64,000 nucleotides of DNA from Thalassospira australica (lineage in GTDB: Bacteria > Pseudomonadota > Alphaproteobacteria > Rhodospirillales > Thalassospiraceae). The DNA lies in the NCBI RefSeq assembly GCF_000763295.1, contig NZ_JRJE01000020.1:186001-250000 (forward strand), given 5' to 3'. The position numbers and the translations under genes are program-made. The notes beneath the pieces are model-generated. The model ran no database searches and was not told the DNA's origin. It worked only from the letters and a program-made list of their open reading frames with translations. This document shows positions 54,409 to 61,531 of this stretch, in pieces (the first letter of the stretch is position 1; every line of letters begins with the position of its first letter).

Positions 54409-55553
54409 CTGCCCAGATGACAGACACGTCACCCTTTATTCAAATCAATGCCGTTTCGCGCGTTTTTAACGGTGGCAGCGGCGTTCACGACCTGTCGCTT
54501 GATATTCCGCGCGGCAGCTTCGTTGTTCTGCTGGGCCCGTCAGGCTGCGGCAAATCCACGACCCTGCGCCTGATCGCCGGTTTGGAAACAGCCGATCAGG
54601 GCCGCATCATCATTGATGGCAAGGATGTCACCAACACCCCGCCGTCCAAACGTGGTCTGTCGATGGTGTTTCAATCCTATGCCCTGTTTCCGCATCTGAG
54701 CGTTGCGGAAAACATCGTCTTTGGTCTGAAGGTGCGCAAAACCCAAAAGGCGGAAATCGCATCGCGCCTGACCGAGGCGCTTCGTGTCACCGGCCTAGAA
54801 GGGTTTGAAGACCGCAAACCGGCCCAATTGTCAGGCGGACAACGTCAGCGCGTTGCACTCGCACGTGCAATTGTTGCCGGTCATCCGCTGTGCCTGATGG
54901 ATGAGCCGTTATCAAACCTTGATGCCAAACTGCGCCATGCGGTGCGCAAGGACATCCGTGATCTGCAACAACGTCTTGACATCACGGTGGTTTATGTCAC
55001 CCACGATCAGACCGAAGCCATGAGCATGGCCGATATCGTGATCCTGATGAAGGATGGCCGGATCGAACAGGTCGGCAATCCCGCCGACCTTTATCTGAAA
55101 CCTGCCACCGCCTTTGCCGCCGGTTTTGTCGGAAGCCCGCCCATGACGCTTTTGCCGGCAACCGCCTTGCCGCAGGACGTTATCCCCAAGGAACTGGATG
55201 CATCACGCCTGACCTTCGGCATACGCCCCGAAGACTTGATGCTCAGCACCAAGCCCGATGCGCAGCCATGGGGCATGCGCGCCACGGTCACAGGCAGTGA
55301 ATTTTTGGGCGCAGAAACATTTGTCTTTGTCGCGATCCCGGGAAAACACGGCGAAACAGGCGATGCTACCGCCCGCCTTTCCGGACGCGTAGAAATTTCG
55401 CCCGGGACGGAAGTCTCGCTCAGTTGGTCTGGCGCTGCGGCCCACTGGTTTGACGGCGAAGACGGTCATCGTCTGACAGTGACGGGACCCGATATCGCGG
55501 CGCGCGAAACCACAACCACCATCGCAACAGACACTGCATTTTCGACACTTTAA
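54405..55553 (+). CDS. ABC importer ATP-binding protein (UgpC/MalK-like)
   Basis: 382 residues. Walker A GPSGCGKST (44-52), Q-loop VFQSYALFPHLS, signature LSGGQRQRVALARA, Walker B CLMDEPLSNLDAKLR and the H-loop VTHDQTEAMS are all present. A TOBE/OB-fold domain follows from about 240 (FGIRPEDLML), typical of MalK/UgpC. It powers the CUT1 permeases encoded downstream. Start overlaps the DeoR stop by four bases. Confidence 0.94.
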   Translation: MTAQMTDTSPFIQINAVSRVFNGGSGVHDLSLDIPRGSFVVLLGPSGCGKSTTLRLIAGLETADQGRIIIDGKDVTNTPPSKRGLSMVFQSYALFPHLSVAENIVFGLKVRKTQKAEIASRLTEALRVTGLEGFEDRKPAQLSGGQRQRVALARAIVAGHPLCLMDEPLSNLDAKLRHAVRKDIRDLQQRLDITVVYVTHDQTEAMSMADIVILMKDGRIEQVGNPADLYLKPATAFAAGFVGSPPMTLLPATALPQDVIPKELDASRLTFGIRPEDLMLSTKPDAQPWGMRATVTGSEFLGAETFVFVAIPGKHGETGDATARLSGRVEISPGTEVSLSWSGAAAHWFDGEDGHRLTVTGPDIAARETTTTIATDTAFSTL

Positions 55554-55569
55554 CAGGGAACTTTTGTCC

Positions 55570-56835
55570 ATGCGTAACATCGTAACCAGTGCCGCTTTTG
55601 CGGCCGGATTGATGGCAACGGCGGGAAACCCGGCCTTTGCTGCTACTGAGCTGACCATGTATTACCCGATCGCTGTTGGCGGCCCGCTGACCAACGTGAT
55701 TGACGGCATGATCGACGGGTTCGAAGCAGAAAACCCGGATGTCAAAGTCAATGCCATCTATGCCGGTAACTATGACGACACCCGCCTGCGCGCTGTTTCC
55801 GCAATCAAAAGCGGCGACCCGGCACAGCTTTCGGTGATGTTCTCGATCGATGTTTACGACCTGATCGAACAGGACCTGATTGTTCCGTTTGATGATGTGG
55901 TCGAAACCGCAGAAGACAAGGAATGGCTGAAAGGCTTCTACCCGGCGCTGATGGCCAATGGTGATGTGGATGGCAAGACCTGGGGCATCCCGTTCCAGCG
56001 TTCGACCATTGTCATGTACTACAACAAGGACATGTTCCGCGAAGCCGGTCTTGATCCGGAAATGCCGCCGCAGACCTGGGAAGAACTGGTTTCGACCGGC
56101 AAGGCGCTGTCAAAAGACGGCAAATGGGGCCTGATGGTTCCGTCGACCGGTTATCCGTACTGGATGTTCCAGTGCTTTGCCATTCAGAACGGCAAGGAAC
56201 TGATGAGCGGCGATGGTACCGAAACCTATTTCGATGATCCTGCCGTTGTCGAGGCACTCGAATTCTGGCGCGGTCTTGCGACCGAAGAAAAAATCATGCC
56301 CGAAGGCACGATTGAATGGGGCACGCTCCGTCAGGCCTTTGTTCAGGGACAGACCGCAATGATGTGGCATTCGACCGGCAACCTGTCGGCGGTCAAGCGC
56401 GAAGCCAAATTTGACTTCGGCGTTGCCATGCTGCCCAAACACAAACAGCCCGGCTCGCCGACCGGTGGTGGCAACTTCTATCTGTTCAAGGATTCAACCG
56501 ACGAACAGAAAGAAGCATCCCTTGCGCTAATCAAATACATGACCGCACCGGAACGTGCTGCAGAATGGTCGATTGCAACCGGTTATGTTGGTGTGACGCC
56601 AGATGCCTATGAAACCGATGCGCTGAAATCCTACGTCGCGGACTTCCCGCCAGCACTCGTCGCGCGTGATCAGCTTGAAGTTTCCGTTGCGGAATTCTCG
56701 ACCTATGACACAGCACGCGTCCGCGAAGGTCTGAACAATGCCATTCAGGCGGCCCTGACCGGTGAAAAGACGCCTAAAGAGGCCCTTGGCGATGCACAGG
56801 CCGAAGCCAACCGTCTTCTTCGGGCCTTCCACTAA
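55570..56835 (+). CDS. ABC importer substrate-binding protein (UgpB-like)
   Basis: 421 residues from the ATG at 55570, with AGGGAA upstream. The signal peptide ends after NPAFA, and the mature protein starts ATELTMYYPIAVGGPLTN. The family features ERSTIVMYYNKDMFREAGLDPE-like (QRSTIVMYYNKD), PQTWEELV and the late AAEWSIATGYVGV are present, as in sugar and glycerol-3-phosphate binding proteins. The exact ligand is unknown. A strong hairpin follows the gene, which often raises the binding protein level above the permeases. Confidence 0.92.
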   Translation: MRNIVTSAAFAAGLMATAGNPAFAATELTMYYPIAVGGPLTNVIDGMIDGFEAENPDVKVNAIYAGNYDDTRLRAVSAIKSGDPAQLSVMFSIDVYDLIEQDLIVPFDDVVETAEDKEWLKGFYPALMANGDVDGKTWGIPFQRSTIVMYYNKDMFREAGLDPEMPPQTWEELVSTGKALSKDGKWGLMVPSTGYPYWMFQCFAIQNGKELMSGDGTETYFDDPAVVEALEFWRGLATEEKIMPEGTIEWGTLRQAFVQGQTAMMWHSTGNLSAVKREAKFDFGVAMLPKHKQPGSPTGGGNFYLFKDSTDEQKEASLALIKYMTAPERAAEWSIATGYVGVTPDAYETDALKSYVADFPPALVARDQLEVSVAEFSTYDTARVREGLNNAIQAALTGEKTPKEALGDAQAEANRLLRAFH

Positions 56836-56852
56836 GGGTACCCGATCTGCAC

Positions 56853-56880
56853 GCCGAAGCGGGATTATCCCCGCTTCGGC
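56853..56880 (+). promoter_or_regulatory. Intercistronic hairpin after the binding-protein gene
   Basis: An exact 11-base stem (56853-56863 with 56870-56880) and six-base loop between the binding-protein and first permease genes. No T run follows. Such hairpins commonly stabilise the upstream mRNA in ABC importer operons. Confidence 0.8.
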
Positions 56881-56932
56881 ACCTTTCTGTTTGTGACTTT
56901 CATTGATGCCTTTACCTCAGGACGTGCCGACC

Positions 56933-57826
56933 ATGAACGAAATGGCCCGACTTCAAAAACGCAAGCTGGCACTTTATGGCTGGATGTTGGCGGCACCGGC
57001 ATTGGCGCTGATGAGTTTGTTTGCCTTTTACCCGGCCATCGCGACCTTTTGGCACAGCCTGTTTACCCGTGGCACGTCGCGCCGCCCGTCGGTCTTTGCC
57101 GGGTTTGAAAATTATGGCGATCTGTTTGCCGATCCGACCTTTTGGACGGTGGCGACCAACAACCTGATTTATGCCGGTGTCACCATCCCGGTTTCGATCA
57201 TCTTTGCGCTGATCATGGCGCTTTGGGCCAATGCGCATATCCCGGCCCGGTCGTTTGTTCGTAGTGCCTATTTCACACCGACCATCCTGCCGATGATTGC
57301 CGCGGCCAATTTGTGGCTGTTTTTCTATACCCCGGACCTTGGCGTGATCGATCAGATTACCGGCTTTTTCGGGGCCTCACCGACCAACTGGCTGGGGCAG
57401 CCCGAAACGGCATTGGCATCAGTGATCATTGTGACGATCTGGAAAGAAGCCGGGTTCTTCATGATCTTCTACCTCGCAGCCCTTCAGACCATCCCGCCGG
57501 ATTTGCGCGAAGCCGCCCGGATTGAGGGGGCCGGTCGCTGGACCTATACGCGGCGCGTGTTGTTGCCGCTTTTGATGCCGACCACGATCTTTGTCTTTGT
57601 TAACGCGATGATCAATTCGGTCAAGCTGATCGACCATCTGTTCATCCTGACCAAGGGCGGGCCGAACAATGCCTCCAAACTGATCCTGTACTGGATCTGG
57701 GAAATGGCATTTGCCTATTTCGACAGCCCGCATGCCGCTGCCATGACCATTCTTGTCCTGCTGGTGCTTGGCCTTGTTGCCGTCGCGCAGTTCCGACTGG
57801 TTGAAAAACGGACCCATTACCGATGA
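56933..57826 (+). CDS. ABC importer permease (UgpA-like)
   Basis: 297 residues from the ATG at 56933, with AGGA about ten bases upstream; a TTG/ATG at 56903-56906 is less likely. Six membrane helices start at LYGWMLAAPALALMSLF. The cytoplasmic coupling motif EAARIEGAGRWTYTRRVLLPLL is typical of the CUT1 group. It pairs with the UgpE-like permease, whose start overlaps its stop by ATGA. Confidence 0.92.
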   Translation: MNEMARLQKRKLALYGWMLAAPALALMSLFAFYPAIATFWHSLFTRGTSRRPSVFAGFENYGDLFADPTFWTVATNNLIYAGVTIPVSIIFALIMALWANAHIPARSFVRSAYFTPTILPMIAAANLWLFFYTPDLGVIDQITGFFGASPTNWLGQPETALASVIIVTIWKEAGFFMIFYLAALQTIPPDLREAARIEGAGRWTYTRRVLLPLLMPTTIFVFVNAMINSVKLIDHLFILTKGGPNNASKLILYWIWEMAFAYFDSPHAAAMTILVLLVLGLVAVAQFRLVEKRTHYR

Positions 57827-58671
57827 ATAGCGCCATGACCGCCGTTTCAAACAAACGCACCCTGCCCGACCTCGACAAGGTGCTTGATACCATCGGGGCC
57901 TGGACGCTTGCGATTGTCTGGATTTCGCCGCTGCTGTTTGCCGCATGGGCGGCGTTGCAACCATCGGGCACGGCCCTTGGTCTGGATTTTTCCAACCCGT
58001 TGACGTTCGAGAACTTTACCTATGTCTGGGGGGCGGTGACATGGGGCGAATATTTCACCAACACGGTTATTCTCGTCACCCTTATCCTTGCCGGGCAGCT
58101 GGTGCTGTGCACATTGGCCGGGTTTGCCTTTGCCCGGTTTGAATTCAAAGGCCGCAATACGGTCTTTATCCTCGTGCTGTTGCAGCTTTTCATCCTGCCC
58201 GAAGTTCTGATCGTCGAAAACTATGCCATCGTTTCCAAGCTTGGCCTGTTTGACACCGCCCTTGGCATTGGTCTGCCTTACATGGCCAGTGCGTTTGGCA
58301 TTTTCCTGTTAAGGCAGGCGTTCAAATCGGTACCCGTCGAGCTTGAAGAAGCTGCACGGATTGAGGGATGTGGCTGGATGGGTGTTTTGTGGAAGGTTTA
58401 TGTGCCTGCGGCCAAGCCGGTTTATCTGGCCTATGCGCTGGTGTCGGTTGCCACCCACTGGAACAATTTCCTCTGGCCGTTAATTGTCACCAATTCACCG
58501 GAAACACGGCCACTTACAGTCGGCTTGTCACTGTTTGGCGCGCCGGAAACCGGGGTGGATATTTCGGTCATCAGTGCGGCCACCATCATGACCATCGCCC
58601 CGCTTTTGATCGCGTTTCTGATTTTCCAGCGCCAGTTCATTCAGGCTTTCTTGCGTGCCGGTATCCGCTAA
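57823..58671 (+). CDS. ABC importer permease (UgpE-like)
   Basis: 282 residues with six membrane helices and the coupling motif EEAARIEGCGWMGVLWKVYVPA. The segment ILPEVLIVENYAIVSKLGL and HWNNFLWPLIVTNSPETRPL are typical of the second CUT1 permease. Completes a DeoR-ATPase-binding protein-permease-permease operon. Its stop lies 16 bases from the convergent LysR stop. Confidence 0.92.
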   Translation: MNSAMTAVSNKRTLPDLDKVLDTIGAWTLAIVWISPLLFAAWAALQPSGTALGLDFSNPLTFENFTYVWGAVTWGEYFTNTVILVTLILAGQLVLCTLAGFAFARFEFKGRNTVFILVLLQLFILPEVLIVENYAIVSKLGLFDTALGIGLPYMASAFGIFLLRQAFKSVPVELEEAARIEGCGWMGVLWKVYVPAAKPVYLAYALVSVATHWNNFLWPLIVTNSPETRPLTVGLSLFGAPETGVDISVISAATIMTIAPLLIAFLIFQRQFIQAFLRAGIR

Positions 58672-58687
58672 ACCCGAAATTCCGGTG

Positions 58688-59599
58688 TTACCAGGTTGTG
58701 TCCAGCACATCGAAAAGCGCCGATATCGTTGGCGTTTCCTTGCGCCGCTCGGTTGTGATCAGGCTAAGACAGGCCGGGATAGAAACTGAATTGCACACGC
58801 CAAGACCAAAGGTCTGCTTTTCATGCAGGGCAATTGAATCACGACACAGGCTAAGCCCCACGCCAGAACGCACCATTTCAAGCATCGAGGCTTCCTGATC
58901 AACCAAGGCCACTGAATTTTGCGTACAGTTGAACTGATCAAAAATGCGTTTAAGCAGCCGGGAATGCACCGATGCCTCTGTCGTGCCAATCCATGGTAGT
59001 TTGGCCAAGGTTGTCCAATCAGCATTTTCAACCCGGCTTTCCCATCCCACCGGGGCAATCACCCGATAGTTAAAATCGGCAAGCTTTACGGCGTGAATGG
59101 GGTCAGATGTTTCCGCCGAAATGTCACCGGCGATATCAGGCCCGCTTAGATAAAACCCGGCGTCGATCTGATTGCGCCGCACCCCGATCAGCATATCGCC
59201 ACTAACACCGTGAACCAGTTCTGTCTCGATATCGGGAAAATCTGTGCGCAACTGGCTTAGCATCCGGCCAAGACGGATGAATTCCGGATCAACGATTGTG
59301 CCAATGCGAAGCTTCCCGCTGACACTGCCGGCACGCTGGCGGGCACTGCGGCGAAAGTCATCCATGGCGTCAAGAACCTGTTCGGCCTTTGTCAGCAATG
59401 CCTGACCGTCCAGCGTGATTTGCAAGCCGGTCGAGGTGCGCTTGAACAGGGTGATTTCCGTTTCTTCGCCAAGACGCTTGATCTGATGACTGATGGCCGG
59501 TTGCGTCAGATTAAGCACCGAGGCTGCACGCGAAACGCTGCCCTCCCGTGCAACGGTGACAAAAGCCAGCAGCATGTTGATGTTCGAAAAACGGGTCAT
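58688..59599 (-). CDS. LysR-family regulator (candidate DddZ/DddR type)
   Basis: A 303-residue LysR protein. The DNA-binding domain is SRAASVLNLTQPAISHQIKRLGEETEITLFKR (about 18-50), with a periplasmic-binding-like effector domain after residue 90. It is divergent from the GMC oxidoreductase gene and shares its 213-base promoter region. LysR regulators are associated with known ddd loci. Effector unknown; DMSP, acrylate or 3-hydroxypropionate would fit if the pathway call is right. Confidence 0.9.
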   Translation of the reverse strand: MTRFSNINMLLAFVTVAREGSVSRAASVLNLTQPAISHQIKRLGEETEITLFKRTSTGLQITLDGQALLTKAEQVLDAMDDFRRSARQRAGSVSGKLRIGTIVDPEFIRLGRMLSQLRTDFPDIETELVHGVSGDMLIGVRRNQIDAGFYLSGPDIAGDISAETSDPIHAVKLADFNYRVIAPVGWESRVENADWTTLAKLPWIGTTEASVHSRLLKRIFDQFNCTQNSVALVDQEASMLEMVRSGVGLSLCRDSIALHEKQTFGLGVCNSVSIPACLSLITTERRKETPTISALFDVLDTTW

Positions 59600-59605
59600 A
59601 TAAAT

Positions 59606-59629
59606 AATACTAATATTGCTATTCGTATT
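59606..59629. promoter_or_regulatory. LysR-site candidate in the divergent promoter
   Basis: AATAC (59606-59610) and GTATT (59625-59629) form an interrupted inverted repeat seven bases from the LysR start codon, inside a short AT-rich tract. It resembles a LysR recognition site, but AT-richness alone could give such a match. Confidence 0.4.
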
Positions 59630-59812
59630 TTGTCATTAGATTTGTGCGCCCGTTCAACCTTTAATGAAAACTCGGTGTCGGCATTGAATGAAGCCCGCTT
59701 GAAACACGACAGATCAAGCGATCATCAGAACCGCATATGCAGGCCTTCAATGTAACTGCCCGTTTGGGCCAACCACCAAACCAATAAAAGGGATGAAGGG
59801 AAGCGCATCACC

Positions 59813-61480
59813 ATGACCACAAACATTGAAAAATTCGATTATGTCGTCATCGGGGCCGGTACGGCGGGCAGTCTGCTTGCCAACCGACTAAGCGCGAACG
59901 TCAATAACAATGTGCTTTTGCTTGAGGCCGGCAAGGCAGACAATTATCCCTGGATCCATATTCCGGTCGGCTATCTTTATTGCATTGGCAATCCGCGTAC
60001 AGACTGGATGTATGAAACCGAACCTGACAAGGGCTTAAACGAGCGCGTCTTGCGCTATCCACGTGGCAAGGCGCTTGGCGGATGTTCGTCAATCAATGGC
60101 ATGATCTATATGCGCGGCCAGGCCCGCGACTATGACAATTGGGCCAAATTGACCGGTGAAGACGGCTGGAACTGGGAACATTCCCTGGCCGATTTCAAAC
60201 GCCATGAAAATCACTATAAACTTGATAATGGTAGCAACCCGGCAACACGCACCGGAAAACCGTTTGCTGACATCCACGGACATGGCGGTGAATGGCGGGT
60301 TGAAAAGCAACGCCTGCGCTGGGACGTCCTCGACAGCTTTATCGAGGCGGCCGGTGAAAATGGTATCGAACCGACCGATGATTTCAATGAAGGTGACAAC
60401 AGCGGCATTGGCTATTTTGAAGTCAATCAGAAATCCGGATGGCGCTGGAACACCTCAAAAGCCTTTATCCGCCCTGCCAAAACACGCCAGAACCTGACGG
60501 TCTGGACGGAATCACAGGTCGAAAAGCTGACGTTTACGACCAATGCAGATGGTCAGACGGTTTGTAGCGGCGCCATCGTCAACAAGGGTGGTACTTCGCA
60601 AACGGTCACGGCCAACAAGGAAGTCATCCTGTCTGCGGGTGCCGTCAATTCGCCGCAAATCCTGCAATTGTCGGGCATCGGTCCGGCTGATCTTTTGAAA
60701 CAGCATGGCATTGACGTCGTACTGGACGCGCCTGGTGTCGGGGAAAACCTGCAGGACCATCTGCAAATTCGCGCTGTTTACAAGGTAAAGGGTGCGAAGA
60801 CGCTTAACACCCTTGCCAACAGCCTGATCGGCAAGGCACAGATTGGCCTGCAATATCTGTTTTCGCGTTCCGGTCCCATGAGCATGGCCCCCAGTCAGCT
60901 TGGCGCCTTTACCCGATCCGATCCCGACCGCGAATATTCAAATCTTGAATATCATGTGCAACCGCTCAGCCTTGAGGCCTTTGGCGGTGATTTGCATGAC
61001 TTCCCGGCGATCACGGTATCGGTTTGCAACCTTAACCCGACCAGTCGCGGCACGGTTCAGATCAAATCCGGCGACTTTCGCGCCCCGCCCCGGATCGCGC
61101 CCAATTATCTTGATACCGATGAAGACCGCAAAGTTGCGGCCGACAGCCTGCGTCAGGTCCGCGACATCATGGCACAACCGGCCATGACAAAATATCAGCC
61201 CGAAGAATTCAAACCGGGCGTGCAATATCAAACCGATGAAGAGCTTGCAAAGCTTGCCGGCGACATCGCCACAACCATTTTCCATCCGGCGGGAACCGTC
61301 AAGATGGGCCGCAAGGACGACACATCAGCCGTACTTGACCCGCATCTTCGTTTGAAAGGTGTGCATGGCTTGCGCGTTGTTGATGCCTCTGTGATGCCGG
61401 AAATCACAAGCGGCAACACCAATTCCCCCACGCTGATGATCGCCGAAAAAGCCGCTGCCTGGATTTTGTCCGGCCAGTAA
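59813..61480 (+). CDS. GMC-family FAD oxidoreductase (candidate DddA)
   Basis: A 555-residue protein of the choline-dehydrogenase-like GMC family. FAD binding is VIGAGTAGSLLANRLS (about 12-27). The GMC signature is RGKALGGCSSINGMIYMRG. The C-terminal catalytic histidine is H491 in FHPAGTVKMG, with a second conserved Asn in SGNTNSPT. In Halomonas the GMC enzyme DddA oxidises 3-hydroxypropionate to malonate semialdehyde during DMSP use. Adjacency to a DddD-like gene and a LysR gene suggests the same here. Choline dehydrogenase is an alternative, but no betaine aldehyde dehydrogenase or BetI lies nearby. Start has AAGGGAAGC upstream. Confidence 0.85.
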   Translation: MTTNIEKFDYVVIGAGTAGSLLANRLSANVNNNVLLLEAGKADNYPWIHIPVGYLYCIGNPRTDWMYETEPDKGLNERVLRYPRGKALGGCSSINGMIYMRGQARDYDNWAKLTGEDGWNWEHSLADFKRHENHYKLDNGSNPATRTGKPFADIHGHGGEWRVEKQRLRWDVLDSFIEAAGENGIEPTDDFNEGDNSGIGYFEVNQKSGWRWNTSKAFIRPAKTRQNLTVWTESQVEKLTFTTNADGQTVCSGAIVNKGGTSQTVTANKEVILSAGAVNSPQILQLSGIGPADLLKQHGIDVVLDAPGVGENLQDHLQIRAVYKVKGAKTLNTLANSLIGKAQIGLQYLFSRSGPMSMAPSQLGAFTRSDPDREYSNLEYHVQPLSLEAFGGDLHDFPAITVSVCNLNPTSRGTVQIKSGDFRAPPRIAPNYLDTDEDRKVAADSLRQVRDIMAQPAMTKYQPEEFKPGVQYQTDEELAKLAGDIATTIFHPAGTVKMGRKDDTSAVLDPHLRLKGVHGLRVVDASVMPEITSGNTNSPTLMIAEKAAAWILSGQ

Positions 61481-61531
61481 CCGCCACCTGCTGCTTTCGA
61501 CTGCAAACACATGCAGATTTCGGAGGAAAAA

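Noticed and set aside
53623-58671. The CUT1-type ABC importer as a DMSP transporter for the adjacent ddd-like operon
   Set aside because: CUT1 importers normally take sugars or glycerol phosphates, it has its own DeoR regulator, and the LysR gene separates it; adjacency alone is not enough.
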